Positions 6,499 to 16,347 of a DNA stretch of 47,934 bases are shown piece by piece. Where the stretch lies: contig CAJTZS010000030.1 of NCBI GenBank assembly GCA_910584055.1, positions 1 through 47,934 of the forward strand. Direction: 5' to 3'. The notes below the pieces were generated by a model. It was given only the letters and a program-made list of their open reading frames with translations, searched no databases and was not told the DNA's origin. Source of the stretch: an uncultured Muribaculaceae bacterium. Lineage in GTDB: Bacteria > Bacteroidota > Bacteroidia > Bacteroidales > Muribaculaceae. Position 1 is the stretch's first letter, and each line of letters opens with the position of its first letter. A program made the position numbers and the translations under genes.

Positions 6499-9042
6499 TC
6501 AAAGGATTATCTTGAGTGTCCGTGTTTCTCCCGAAGCGAAATGCGCCACGACCACCACAACGCCCTTGATGCCTGCATCAACCGTCATGTGCTTGGTCGC
6601 CTTGGCGGCAAGTTTTCGCCCTTCGAGGTCGTAAAGCTCAAGACCTTCGACATCCCCCTTAGCTATGACGCAGCGCACAGCGCGGTCGTAACAGAGCGAG
6701 CAGCCTTCGTCAATTCCAATCTCCGAAACGCCGGAAGAGGTCACACAGAAATAAACCTCCGGTGCATCCTTGATCACGGCAAAACCATTCGGCGTCATTG
6801 CATACAGCCGAACTCCATACATCCCCTCCCCGGCAATCGCTGACAGATCTAACGATGCCGAGACTGTGCCGGTTTCATTTATATTCCCAAGAATCAACGT
6901 CGGCCCGAATTCTAACGTGGAGACAACGGCAGAAGGGTCTGACATTGGAAACACTTGCGCCGCTATACCATAGCCGAAATACATACCGCGATTTTCAATC
7001 ACCGCCGAGAGTACCACTTCCGCTTCTGCGTTAACTTCATAAACATTCGGAACGTCACTGCCACCCTCTTTCTCTTCTGTCAGCGTGGCGTTGCGCGCTG
7101 TTAATTCATTCACACGGAAAGAGACTGCACTGTTTGAATTCATCCTTACCGACCCGCTCCAGTCATACAGTTCGCCTGTTTTTACATCTTCGAAACGCAG
7201 TTTGTAAGCCGTTATCCTTGTAGGAGCATATACGCCCGGCAATATTCTGAAAACTATCGTCTTTTCTTCGGTCGCAGACCCACCGGCTCCAAGAGACACA
7301 TCTATAATGTCAGCCTCCATGGCCCGCGTGTCTCCGCTGTAGAGACAAGGCTTCAATCCTGCCGAAATGTCATTGGAAGAAGTGTTGCTCAACGACACCT
7401 CCAGGTGGGTGGCGCATCCATAATATAACTTGTCTAAAATTTTAGCTTCGGTTATACTCAACGCCTTTGGCACAGATTGCGAGATTTCATATTTTCCTGC
7501 AGATTTAATCAGATAAAAATAATTTAGTTCATCCGCTGCCTTAAGCACCGGAAGCCATTCGGCATCCGCCATGTCAGCATTTTGCGAGCACACCGTCACT
7601 TTATAGGTGCCGTCTGGCAATTGCGCAGGAATCGCGAAAGTCACCTCCCCGGGATATCCGGAATATGAGATTGAATATCCGCCATCAACAGGCTTGGTTG
7701 TCGGGGCATTCACTTTACCCGATTTTATCGTGACAGACCTGATTGCAGCCGCACCGTCCATCGATTCCAGGGTCACGCCGAAATTCACGGTGATGTCCCT
7801 GAAATCCGTGTTCATCCAGTATCCTTGTCGATCGCCGTATGCCAACGACATTGTCACGGTCTCTCCCGACACCGTTGCCGAAAGGTTACCGAACTGCGTC
7901 ATCCTCGGAGGGTTGGAATCGGTTGCCGTAGGCTGAATACCGACAACCGCATCCTGCCCGAAGTTATAACCGTCCGTACCTGTGCCTCCACCTATTCCGA
8001 CTGCGCCGGGGTCAAGTGCGGCAAGCAGGAAATATCCGTCTGACATTCCTCCCCAACCCCAATTGAAATGGAAATAGCCATCGCCCGCATAGCCGTCGCA
8101 CACGAACTCATGACCGACAGATGAAGAAGCCCCGCCATAGAGGACAGGACGCCCCGCCGCCATCTCCTCATAAAGCATATCTTCCCATTCCTGAGCCGTA
8201 TAATAATCGCGCTCGCAGTAAGCTATACCGGGATTGTAAGAGAAATTATTGACCAAAGCAGCAGCGGCGAAACGCGACAGCGTACCCGAACCGCCCATGC
8301 TGTAACTCATCTTTGTGGAATAACCGCATGCCTTCATGAGCGTAGCCGCGGCCTTCGCCTGCTTCTCATCATATTTTCCGGGTTTGTAAGCGTCAAGCAT
8401 GTTCTCCCAATCGAAAGATATGCGGAGACTTATTGCGGATTCGCCTTGTGCCCCTGTAGGCAACGTTATCGACCCGGTTCCGTTTCCACGCTCCGGATAG
8501 TTCCAATATTTCATCACCTGGGCCATAGCTGTCGCCACGCATCCTGTAGGATAGTTCCTTCCGTTTACGCTCGGCACCTCCGAATTATACGGTGCATCCT
8601 GATTCCACTGCGTAGACATCAAAGGGGCAACGACCTTTCGCCCATCCTTAATCTGGCGGGAATCCATATAGCTTACACCCCGAGATGACGCATATTCAAT
8701 CTGGCGTCCGTATTCCGCGAGCCACCACTGCATCTGCGGCGGAATAGCATCCTTGTCAAAACTACCGCCATCGCTATAGCCCAACAGAGGAGCGACGCAA
8801 TCGTCGGCAGAAACTACAACATATCCTTTATTCGATTTATTTGAAAAAACATATGAAGCAGGTGTTCCTGCATCAGAATAAAAGGTATGCAACAACATTT
8901 TGCATTCATCTCCCTTTCCCTTTATAAATTTTTGACCTTTATCAATCCTGCCCAAGGCATCATCAGGAGACAAAACTGCACCTCTGACAATAATGCACAT
9001 AATGGACAAGAATGAAAAAATAAGTATCTTTCTCATAAACAT
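6499..9042 (-). CDS. C10 family (streptopain-like) cysteine protease with Spi-type propeptide
   Basis: The open frame begins at 9126, but the signal peptide begins at Met29 of that frame (MFMRKILIFSFLSIMCIIVRG), so I take 9042 (847 residues; 9036 is equally possible). A propeptide of about 130 residues contains GYVVVSADDCVAPLLGYSDGG and IPPQMQWWLAEY. The peptidase domain follows, with Cys168 in YPTGCVATAMAQVMKYWNYP and His311 in VGHEFVCDGY; HFNWGWGG supplies the Trp-rich wall. C-terminal beta domains end in a degenerate sorting-like tail (LYDLEGRKL...LKIIL). It is the fourth gene behind SusC-A. A hairpin and a TATATTTG box in front of it suggest partly independent expression. Confidence 0.88.
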   Translation of the reverse strand: MFMRKILIFSFLSIMCIIVRGAVLSPDDALGRIDKGQKFIKGKGDECKMLLHTFYSDAGTPASYVFSNKSNKGYVVVSADDCVAPLLGYSDGGSFDKDAIPPQMQWWLAEYGRQIEYASSRGVSYMDSRQIKDGRKVVAPLMSTQWNQDAPYNSEVPSVNGRNYPTGCVATAMAQVMKYWNYPERGNGTGSITLPTGAQGESAISLRISFDWENMLDAYKPGKYDEKQAKAAATLMKACGYSTKMSYSMGGSGTLSRFAAAALVNNFSYNPGIAYCERDYYTAQEWEDMLYEEMAAGRPVLYGGASSSVGHEFVCDGYAGDGYFHFNWGWGGMSDGYFLLAALDPGAVGIGGGTGTDGYNFGQDAVVGIQPTATDSNPPRMTQFGNLSATVSGETVTMSLAYGDRQGYWMNTDFRDITVNFGVTLESMDGAAAIRSVTIKSGKVNAPTTKPVDGGYSISYSGYPGEVTFAIPAQLPDGTYKVTVCSQNADMADAEWLPVLKAADELNYFYLIKSAGKYEISQSVPKALSITEAKILDKLYYGCATHLEVSLSNTSSNDISAGLKPCLYSGDTRAMEADIIDVSLGAGGSATEEKTIVFRILPGVYAPTRITAYKLRFEDVKTGELYDWSGSVRMNSNSAVSFRVNELTARNATLTEEKEGGSDVPNVYEVNAEAEVVLSAVIENRGMYFGYGIAAQVFPMSDPSAVVSTLEFGPTLILGNINETGTVSASLDLSAIAGEGMYGVRLYAMTPNGFAVIKDAPEVYFCVTSSGVSEIGIDEGCSLCYDRAVRCVIAKGDVEGLELYDLEGRKLAAKATKHMTVDAGIKGVVVVVAHFASGETRTLKIIL

Positions 9043-9057
9043 GGTATTATTAAGATT

Positions 9058-9091
9058 GAGGGGCGAGAATATCCCGCCCCTCTCAAATATA
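9058..9091 (-). promoter_or_regulatory. Hairpin and -7 box before the C10 protease
   Basis: On minus, TATATTTG (9091-9084) matches the -7 consensus but has no clear -33 box. It is directly followed by the hairpin GAGGGGCG...CGCCCCTC (8-bp arms, 9058-9065 and 9075-9082), 16 nt before the start at 9042. The hairpin could end readthrough from the SusC-A operon or sit in the protease leader. Confidence 0.45.
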
Positions 9092-9130
9092 GAAAGTTTG
9101 TTAATGAACTTGTATTGAAGATTCAAAAAA

Positions 9131-10066
9131 TTACTCCTGCGGCCTGGTCATCACCATTTGCTGGCTCGTACCTATATTACCCAATATATCGCTGAAGTCG
9201 GGAGAGGTGACAATGAGCCATATCTTATCTTCCGGTGCGAAAGTAATGGTTTGTGTCTCTTTATCAAACTCAGCGCGGAGTGTTATATCATTAGCAAGGT
9301 CCGCATATCCGGAAATCTTGGTATTTGATCCGCATGCAACAATCAGGTGTGCCTGATCATACCATCCTATTCCGAACGGCAGGTCAATCTCGACATAAGC
9401 TTTACCCGTCGCCTCATCTTCTACGAGATAGCCGTAACATCCCATGTCATCAAAGCCACATAGACCCATGATAAGAAGCTGACCTTCTTTATATTCCTCG
9501 GTTCCCTCAGGATACCCGGTAATAGACATGGACCCTACAGCCGGCTGACCATCCCTATCAACATAACTCATACTCCATTTTCCCGGGATGATATCATACA
9601 ATGGCAACGATTCATTGTCAATAACCGTTACAAGCGTTGAGGACACCGTTCCAATGGTCGCACCCTCGCAAGAGGCGATGCTGATAGTGAATGTCCTATC
9701 TCCGGTTTCTTCGTAATCGTCAAGAAGGGAAATTTCTACATCTACAGTCGATACTCCCGCCGGGAAGTTGATAGTCTCGGATGTAACAATATAATTGCCG
9801 CTCCATTTGCCGTCTCTTTCCTCATAGGGAACCGCCGGAATATTTCCTGTCCCTTCCACTTTTAAATTGACAACCACCGGACCGTTTGCATTTCCAGAAA
9901 GTGTGATTGGCACATTAATCATCCCTTGATTCTCCTTGACGGAGAGTTCGTTTTGACCCATCTGCACAGTCACGCCACCGGCTGTATTGAAATCTTCTTT
10001 GTCGGAGCAACCCGTCAATGACAGGACACCAAACAGAAGACCGAATATTTTAAAATATTTCTTCAT
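9131..10066 (-). CDS. Surface lipoprotein with a Calx-beta-like domain, SusC-A operon
   Basis: 311 residues. The lipoprotein signal MKKYFKIFGLLFGVLSLTGC gives lipid Cys20. Residues about 32-150 look like a Calx-beta domain: a VKENQGMINVPITLSG start, the LLDDYEETGDRTFTISI calcium-loop signature and an LVTVIDNE end. A second beta-rich domain (about 155-311) starts at IIPGKWSMSYV. Position after SusD-A matches the third gene of other SusCD loci, where such lipoproteins bind substrate at the cell surface. The ligand is unknown. It lies 28 bp after SusD-A and is presumably in the same transcript. Confidence 0.78.
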   Translation of the reverse strand: MKKYFKIFGLLFGVLSLTGCSDKEDFNTAGGVTVQMGQNELSVKENQGMINVPITLSGNANGPVVVNLKVEGTGNIPAVPYEERDGKWSGNYIVTSETINFPAGVSTVDVEISLLDDYEETGDRTFTISIASCEGATIGTVSSTLVTVIDNESLPLYDIIPGKWSMSYVDRDGQPAVGSMSITGYPEGTEEYKEGQLLIMGLCGFDDMGCYGYLVEDEATGKAYVEIDLPFGIGWYDQAHLIVACGSNTKISGYADLANDITLRAEFDKETQTITFAPEDKIWLIVTSPDFSDILGNIGTSQQMVMTRPQE

Positions 10067-10094
10067 TGTTTATGATTTGTCGGTTTAACAATAA

Positions 10095-11636
10095 TTAATA
10101 GCCCGGGTTCTGATAACCTGCAAGCTGCGGATTGGTATCCATCTCATTTGTAGGAATGGGAAGCACGTACCTGTAATCGCCCGGCTGGTATATAGTCTGA
10201 GCACTGGCAAGAGTGAGAATAAGGGGGGTATCAGTAAATTCACCCATATAGTTGACATTACGCGTGAAACCGAGTCCCCATCGACGCAGGTCACTGATAC
10301 GGAAACCCTCCCCGATTAACTCTTTCGCACGTTCGTTGCGGACTTCATTCACCAAGGCCGGTCCCATATAAGTCTGATCTTCATAGCCTTCTATTCTTGC
10401 CTTACGCAACGTGTTCAAAGCATTATTTGCCTTTGTTTTTTCTGCGTCAGTTCCAAGACTTCCGGCCTCCGCGATTATCAAATAAATCTCACTAAGGCGG
10501 AATGGTTTCGGTTTATTCCTGAACGCATTGGAACTTCCGGTATTAAACACGGGATTCCCGGGATATTTTATGAAAACCGGTGCATAAACTGTCCCCTCAT
10601 CCGCATTTATTTCCCCCGGTTCTACAAATGCGATGTAACGTATATCAAAATTGTCATACAACGCGAGTGCAGACGAAGAAAGAACATAGTCACGAGTACC
10701 CGGAGTATTACTTAGCCATGCTGTGCCGGTTGCAGGAACCGCGCCGTTCTGGTTTAGGTCTCCATATGGTACGAAAATCAGTTCACTTCCCGAATCAGTA
10801 ACCCACATGTTCATGTATTCATCTGGATCGCTCAACTCGAACGGACCTGCCAAAACTTTTTCGGCTTTTTCTATAGCTTTTGAATATTCACCTTTCAGCA
10901 ATGCAATGCGCGCTTCAAGAGCATATACTGTGAACGTGCTGAGATAGGCAGCATTCGGGGCAAGATTTGATTTGGCATCTGCTGCTCCGGACTCTTCAAA
11001 TTCTTTCAAATCTTTCTCAGCTTGCGCAAGATCGCTCTCTATCTGGGCATATACTTCTGCCAGAGAGGCGCGACCCTTATATTTAGAATAATCACCCGTA
11101 GGAGCGAATTCCGTAACCAGAGGAACACCTGAATTGGCGGCAGTAGGATCGGACACAACATAAGAATTGCAATAACGCTCGGTTAGGTAATAATAGAAAA
11201 ACGCCCTCGCCCAATACGTTTCGCCTCTATAACGTTTCAAAGATATCTGGTCAGCTTGGGAAAGTCCCGGCGTTGCAAGAACTTTCTCTATCTGCGGCAG
11301 AAAATAATTAGCATCTGCTATAGCACCATAAGGGGATGCCCAGAAACTCTCAAGTTCTTTGTCGCTCGACAGAATATTTCCTGCACTGATCGGACCTATG
11401 CGGTTACCATTTACAACTGTGCCGATAAACAAATCCGCCTGTATGTCAGGATAGCTGACAGAATTGCCTCCGGTGAGCGAACGTATGCTGTTGTATAGAC
11501 CGTTCCTGAACTTCATCGCATCCTTTTCGGTCTGAATCGCCGTCTCATCGTTGAGCGTACCGGCCGGAAGCTCATTCATGTCGCACGATGTCAGCATGGA
11601 GGCGGTCAGGAATATACTAAAAAATATTTTCTTCAT
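10095..11636 (-). CDS. SusD/RagB-family lipoprotein (SusD-A)
   Basis: 513 residues with lipoprotein signal MKKIFFSIFLTASMLTSC (Cys18). The SusD fold is indicated by RYRGETYWARAFFYYYLTERYCNSYVV (about 132-158, the helical repeat segment) and by a C-terminal part with LSEIYLIIAEAGS and RNERAKELIGEGFRISDLRRWG, a signature of the family. The end (YRYVLPIPTNEMDTNPQLAGYQNPGY) is typical. It forms the lid of the SusC-A transporter on the outer leaflet of the outer membrane and binds the incoming ligand. It starts 19 bp after the SusC-A stop. Confidence 0.93.
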   Translation of the reverse strand: MKKIFFSIFLTASMLTSCDMNELPAGTLNDETAIQTEKDAMKFRNGLYNSIRSLTGGNSVSYPDIQADLFIGTVVNGNRIGPISAGNILSSDKELESFWASPYGAIADANYFLPQIEKVLATPGLSQADQISLKRYRGETYWARAFFYYYLTERYCNSYVVSDPTAANSGVPLVTEFAPTGDYSKYKGRASLAEVYAQIESDLAQAEKDLKEFEESGAADAKSNLAPNAAYLSTFTVYALEARIALLKGEYSKAIEKAEKVLAGPFELSDPDEYMNMWVTDSGSELIFVPYGDLNQNGAVPATGTAWLSNTPGTRDYVLSSSALALYDNFDIRYIAFVEPGEINADEGTVYAPVFIKYPGNPVFNTGSSNAFRNKPKPFRLSEIYLIIAEAGSLGTDAEKTKANNALNTLRKARIEGYEDQTYMGPALVNEVRNERAKELIGEGFRISDLRRWGLGFTRNVNYMGEFTDTPLILTLASAQTIYQPGDYRYVLPIPTNEMDTNPQLAGYQNPGY

Positions 11637-11655
11637 AATTACAAATCCAATGTGT

Positions 11656-14600
11656 TTAGAATGTTACTTCAACCCCTAATTCATACTGACGGGTATTGGG
11701 ATATGCAAACAGATACATGTTTGTCTGCGGCTCCGGATCATACCCGCTAAAATCGGTCACGGTCCAAAGGTTGCGACCTGTGAAATGAAGGGTAACGTTG
11801 TCAAGTTTTGCTGCATCCATCCATTTTTTAGGAAGCGAATACGACAATGTAAGGTTCTTGAGACGCATGAAGGATGCATCATCAATCAGACGGTCATCGA
11901 ATTGAATTGTCTCGCTCGGTCCCGGATACATTGTAACGTCGCCAGGTTTTGTCCATACGTTAAGCATATTCGTAGTCTGATTAAGATTCTGAACGCCTTG
12001 CGCCGCATTGTTAAGGAAGAACGCATCATTGTTCATCATGTATTTTTTGGCAGCCCAAACAAAATCAAGCTGGAGCGCAAGGCCCTTCCAACGAAGGTTA
12101 GTCCCGAACCCCCCATTCCATGGAGCGAATGGACTCTTTCCTGTCATTACGGCATCTTCCTCTTCGTTGTAAACTTTAGTTACATTATCGTTTTTGTCAA
12201 GCCACATCTGCTTGCCATCGCGAGGATCAACACCTATGTAACGTACTGCATAAAACTCACTTGCTTTATGACCGACCTGATAGCGAGTTCCCGTGCTGCC
12301 AAGTGTATAATAATCACGGCCATTGAACAATTCTGTGATTTCGTTCTTATTATAGTTGAAGTTTACACGTACACCCCAGAACCAATCGCGGGTCCTGATT
12401 ATATCCGCATTTAGAGAGAGATCCACACCAGTATTTGTCATTGAACCTATATTACCGGCACCGCTCTCGAAACCTGTTGTGTAGCTCCATGGAATATCCA
12501 TCAGCATGTCCACTGTAGTTTTCTTATAGAAATCGACGCTACCGGTAAGGATGTTAAGTACTTTGAAATGAATACCGGCATCGAACGATTTCACAGTTTC
12601 CCACGACAGCTCATGATTGGATGGGTTTGACAATCCCCATGATGTTTGCCCATTGCCATAACCATCCTTATATGTCCCGACAGCTCCAAAGAATTTATAA
12701 TTATCAATACCTGCCGTGTTACCGGTTGTACCGTAGTTGACACGCACTTGAAGTTCATTCAGCCATTCTACCGGCTGGAGGAATTTCTCGTTCTTGGCAT
12801 TCCACATACCGCCTACAGAGAAGAAATTCGACCAACGGTGACCCGGAGCGAACTTGGAACTGCCATCGCGACGATATGAAGCTTCAAAGAAATAACGATC
12901 ATCAAAATCATAATTCAACCTGAAAAAGAATGAATTGAAAGTTTCGTTTACCTTGGTCTGCTGTAAATCAGATGGAGTAACTGTAGTTCCTTGGTTGAGC
13001 AACATCAAACGTTTGTCTGTAAAACCGGATATAAATGCTGCAAAACCGTTTGATTTAGTTATGATGGATTCCTCTCCTGCAAGCACTGTGAAATTGTGTT
13101 GATCATTGAGTGTGAAATTATACTCTGCTGTGTTTGTATACGTAAAGGAATAATACCTCGAGAAACTTTGTTGGTTTGCACCGGTATTAACGCTTCCCAC
13201 CGGAACATTACTTGAACCGACATGATCCCCCATCGGGGTAGTATAGGATTCATATGGATAAGTTTCCCAGTTAATCCGGGCATCATATGCATCAACAGCC
13301 TGCTGTGCACGAATAATGAGGCCTTCGATAGGCGTAATCTGCTCAAAAAGATTGAGATTGGCAGTTACGCGAGACCTGTATCTGTTCCATATAGAATTAT
13401 AATGGTCAAGAGTGTAGGGACGGTTAACTGTGTAATGAAGTCTTGCAGCCCGATCTCCGTAAACAATGTTCCCATTCTGATCTATCTGATAATAGTTCGG
13501 AGAGTCATATGGCAACGCAACACGGGCAAGCGCCATAGGACTTGAGATGTCAACGCCATCTGAGGCACGGGCATCTATAGTGGTCAGATATTTAGTATAA
13601 CCGAGATTGGATTGCAAACCTACGCGGAACCAGTCGTTGACCTTTACGTTCAACGCAGCGCGAAGTGTCTCCCTTCGCATGTTTGAATGTTTTACTATTC
13701 CATCTTCATCGAAATGGTTGAGAGAAATGAAATAGTTGAGTCGGTCGCTTCCTCCCCGTACTGAAGCATCAATGGAATAAGTAGGTGAACTTTGATTGAA
13801 TATTTCTTTTCTCCAATCAGTGTTTATACCATATTTATTAACCACGTTTCGAACTTCATCTGCCACTGGACGACCAACTTTATCTCGAAATTCTATATAC
13901 TGTTGAGAATTCATCAAATCAACATTGTCCTCCACCATCTGACTCCAGCCATAATTGGCGCGGACAGTCACTTTCGGAGCCTCACCCATAGCGCCTCTTT
14001 TGGAGGTGATGACTATAACACCATTAGCGGCACGAGAACCATATATAGCTACCGCCGAAGCATCCTTGAGCACCGTGATATTCTGAATATCATTAGGATT
14101 GATTGTTGTGAACACTGTAGAAGACACAGGTGCGCCATCGAGGATATAAAGAGGAGTGTTACCGCCATTTAGCGAATTCACACCGCGGATGCGGACTGCA
14201 CTACTCGGCGCACCTGGCTCACCGGTGCTTGAAAGCACGCTCAAACCGGCAACCTGACCTTGAAGGGCATCCATAAATGTAGGAGTCGGAATATTTTCGA
14301 GCTGTTTCTCGCCCACTACGGCAACAGACCCTACAACTGAACCGAGCTTTTTGGCTGATCCATAACCCACAACAACAAGTTCGTCAAGATCCGAGTCTGT
14401 ACTGGTGAGTTTCACAACAAGATTGTTACGCAACGCTACTGTCTGAGTGGTATAGCCTACGTAGCTCACCTTCACCTGCTTCACATTGGCAGGAACGTTG
14501 AGCGTGAACTTACCGTCAGCGTCCGTAGCGACTCCATTGCCGCCGCCGACTGGCAGGATCGTGGCGCCGACAAGAGGCTCGTTGTTCGCTCCGTCGACAA

Positions 14601-14685
14601 CCGTGCCGTGATAGGTGCGCGTCTGGGCGGATGCCGTCAGGCCGCTGACTATCAGCGTCATCAAGATTAAAAACAATTTTCTCAT
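11656..14685 (-). CDS. SusC/RagA-family TonB-dependent transporter (SusC-A)
   Basis: 1009 residues. Signal peptide MRKLFLILMTLIVSGLTASAQ; carboxypeptidase-regulatory-like domain about 22-108 (GTVVDGANNEPLVGATILPVGG); plug domain about 115-230 (SSAVRIRGVNSLNGGNTPLYILDG, VLKDASAVAIYGSRAANGVIVITSKRG); beta-barrel to the end, closing with YELGVEVTF. It is the outer-membrane channel paired with SusD-A. Its N-terminal coding part is nearly shared with SusC-B and SusC-C. No TTTG-type promoter lies in the 80 bp upstream; instead a 22-bp perfect palindrome spans its start codon (14677-14724). It is probably a silent member of a shufflon. Confidence 0.93.
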   Translation of the reverse strand: MRKLFLILMTLIVSGLTASAQTRTYHGTVVDGANNEPLVGATILPVGGGNGVATDADGKFTLNVPANVKQVKVSYVGYTTQTVALRNNLVVKLTSTDSDLDELVVVGYGSAKKLGSVVGSVAVVGEKQLENIPTPTFMDALQGQVAGLSVLSSTGEPGAPSSAVRIRGVNSLNGGNTPLYILDGAPVSSTVFTTINPNDIQNITVLKDASAVAIYGSRAANGVIVITSKRGAMGEAPKVTVRANYGWSQMVEDNVDLMNSQQYIEFRDKVGRPVADEVRNVVNKYGINTDWRKEIFNQSSPTYSIDASVRGGSDRLNYFISLNHFDEDGIVKHSNMRRETLRAALNVKVNDWFRVGLQSNLGYTKYLTTIDARASDGVDISSPMALARVALPYDSPNYYQIDQNGNIVYGDRAARLHYTVNRPYTLDHYNSIWNRYRSRVTANLNLFEQITPIEGLIIRAQQAVDAYDARINWETYPYESYTTPMGDHVGSSNVPVGSVNTGANQQSFSRYYSFTYTNTAEYNFTLNDQHNFTVLAGEESIITKSNGFAAFISGFTDKRLMLLNQGTTVTPSDLQQTKVNETFNSFFFRLNYDFDDRYFFEASYRRDGSSKFAPGHRWSNFFSVGGMWNAKNEKFLQPVEWLNELQVRVNYGTTGNTAGIDNYKFFGAVGTYKDGYGNGQTSWGLSNPSNHELSWETVKSFDAGIHFKVLNILTGSVDFYKKTTVDMLMDIPWSYTTGFESGAGNIGSMTNTGVDLSLNADIIRTRDWFWGVRVNFNYNKNEITELFNGRDYYTLGSTGTRYQVGHKASEFYAVRYIGVDPRDGKQMWLDKNDNVTKVYNEEEDAVMTGKSPFAPWNGGFGTNLRWKGLALQLDFVWAAKKYMMNNDAFFLNNAAQGVQNLNQTTNMLNVWTKPGDVTMYPGPSETIQFDDRLIDDASFMRLKNLTLSYSLPKKWMDAAKLDNVTLHFTGRNLWTVTDFSGYDPEPQTNMYLFAYPNTRQYELGVEVTF

Positions 14686-14724
14686 ACGTAATAATTTAGA
14701 GATAAATTATTACGTATGAGAAAA
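14677..14724 (-). repeat. Recombination core site A inside a 22-bp perfect palindrome
   Basis: Arms of 22 nt (14677-14698 and 14703-14724) flank GAGA. The inner 24 bp (14689-14712) correspond to the core also found before SusC-B and SusC-C: on minus TAATAATTTA-TCTC-TAAATTATTA. The outer part contains the SusC-A start codon in one arm and an inverted copy (ATGAGAAAA at 14716-14724, plus) in the other. In RNA the hairpin would bury the start codon. Confidence 0.8.
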
Positions 14725-14764
14725 CATTTTCCTGTGTATCAGTATGTTATATTTAGATTATAAA

Positions 14765-16327
14765 TTAATGCAATTCTTCGATGATAAAGTCCGAAAGGTT
14801 ATTGGTTTCTGATGAGAAATTCGCGCCTATAAGGAATATCTGGCGGGAATCAGCTTTGAAAGGCGCAGCGTAGTCGCGATCGCGTATCTGCTGCAGCGCG
14901 GCCTCAGCCGTGGAGTCGATTTTGAACTCGAACACGTATATGAACCTCTCGCTCATGACAACCATGTCGGCGCGGCCGGATGCCATCGTTATCTCTGTCT
15001 GAGTGTGGAAGCCGGCCATGCTGAACACAACCTGCAGGATATTCTGGAAATAGACCTCCTTATCTTTGAGAGTGCCCGGGGACACGGATGCGATCAGAGA
15101 CTGAAGACGCTCCATAAACTCCGCCGCCTTCCCGTCAAAAATATCCCTGACAAAACGGGAGATGTCGAAGGTTGACTGACGGTCGCCCTGGAACACATAG
15201 TTGCGGTATAGGGACGACCAGAATCCTGAACTGACCTCCATGTTCGGAAAACCGAGGGTGTATTCCTTGAATACGGAGTCATAACCCTTGATGGTAAGGT
15301 AGCCCGACTGGTACAGCAACGCAACCAGATTTCGTTCCGGATTGGTCATATCCTTTAGCTCGTCCCCGCTACTGCGTTGCCCCTCAAGGTCGGAGAAGGC
15401 GAATCCGGTCTTCTTGAATATTTTTATAAGGTAATCGGGGGAACCGGAGCGGAACCAGTAATTCTCTATTTCTGAATTGGCGAACGCTGTCAGTACGCTG
15501 AAAGGATTGTAGATCCCTTCGCCGGGGTAACAGAAATGGTAGCCGTCATAGTTTTTTCGGAACTTCTCCCATACATCATCCTCTTTCTCTCCATGTGTGC
15601 CAGCGAACCTCGACACAGACTCCTTGAAATTCTCCCGGAACTCAGACTCGCTTATACCGCAGATGCTGTTATATGGTCTGAGCATGGATATGTCGTTGAG
15701 GTTATTGAGTCCGGAAAATATCGTCACCTGCCCGAATTTCGTGACGCCCGTCAGCATGGCGTAGCGGATGAACTCGTCGCTCTCCTTCAGGACGCCGTAA
15801 AATCCCCTCAGCTGCAACCGCATGCTTTCGTGAAGCCCGTCATCGTGCATGGTCTCGAGGAGGGGCTTGTCGTATTCGTCGATGAGTATCACCGCATTGC
15901 GGCCCGTCTTCTCGACCGCACGCCGGATTAGGGAACTGAACCGGGAGCCGATAGATTCCGCAGCCTCGTTCTTCCCATATATGTTCTCATATTCACTGAG
16001 CAGATAGTTCAGCTTGCCCTCCAGTTTAGAAGGGTGTTCATAGCTCTCCCCGCTTAGGTCGAAACGAAGAACCGGGTATGCCCCCCATTCATTCTCAAGA
16101 CCCTCCATGGCAAGACCTCTGAAAAGTTCCCTGCGCCCCTCGAAATATGCTTGTATGGTTGACAACAGCAGACTCTTACCGAACCGTCTCGGGCGGCTCA
16201 GGAAAACGTACTTGTTGGTATTGACAAGTTCATGGATAAGCGCTGTCTTGTCGACATATAGATAATTTCCTTTTATTATTTCAGAAAATGTCTGGATTCC
16301 TACCGGATATTTTATGATATTTACCAT
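14765..16327 (-). CDS. AAA-ATPase-like protein with C-terminal PD-(D/E)XK nuclease domain
   Basis: I take Met24 of the longer frame (16327, 520 residues), because family proteins begin near YPVGIQTFSEII and a -7 box lies just upstream. Walker A is SRPRRFGKSLLLS (about 43-55) and Walker B is AVILIDEYDKPL. The C-terminus carries a PD-(D/E)XK nuclease signature, GRADMVVM...YVFEFKID (Asp, then Glu-x-Lys). This two-domain family (AAA-ATPase-like plus PDDEXK_9) is abundant in Bacteroidales; its function is not established. It stands alone between SusC-A and the SusD-B terminator, all on minus. It is in effect the only gene upstream of SusC-A. Confidence 0.85.
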   Translation of the reverse strand: MVNIIKYPVGIQTFSEIIKGNYLYVDKTALIHELVNTNKYVFLSRPRRFGKSLLLSTIQAYFEGRRELFRGLAMEGLENEWGAYPVLRFDLSGESYEHPSKLEGKLNYLLSEYENIYGKNEAAESIGSRFSSLIRRAVEKTGRNAVILIDEYDKPLLETMHDDGLHESMRLQLRGFYGVLKESDEFIRYAMLTGVTKFGQVTIFSGLNNLNDISMLRPYNSICGISESEFRENFKESVSRFAGTHGEKEDDVWEKFRKNYDGYHFCYPGEGIYNPFSVLTAFANSEIENYWFRSGSPDYLIKIFKKTGFAFSDLEGQRSSGDELKDMTNPERNLVALLYQSGYLTIKGYDSVFKEYTLGFPNMEVSSGFWSSLYRNYVFQGDRQSTFDISRFVRDIFDGKAAEFMERLQSLIASVSPGTLKDKEVYFQNILQVVFSMAGFHTQTEITMASGRADMVVMSERFIYVFEFKIDSTAEAALQQIRDRDYAAPFKADSRQIFLIGANFSSETNNLSDFIIEELH

Positions 16328-16347
16328 ACTGCAATTGTTATATATTG

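Noticed and set aside
9043..9126. Upstream start (9126) for the C10 protease
   Set aside because: It would place 28 polar and mixed residues, encoded across a hairpin and a -7 box, before the signal peptide.
15536..15931. Antisense frame of 131 codons within the AAA/PD-(D/E)XK gene
   Set aside because: Shadow of an intact gene with Walker and nuclease motifs on the other strand.
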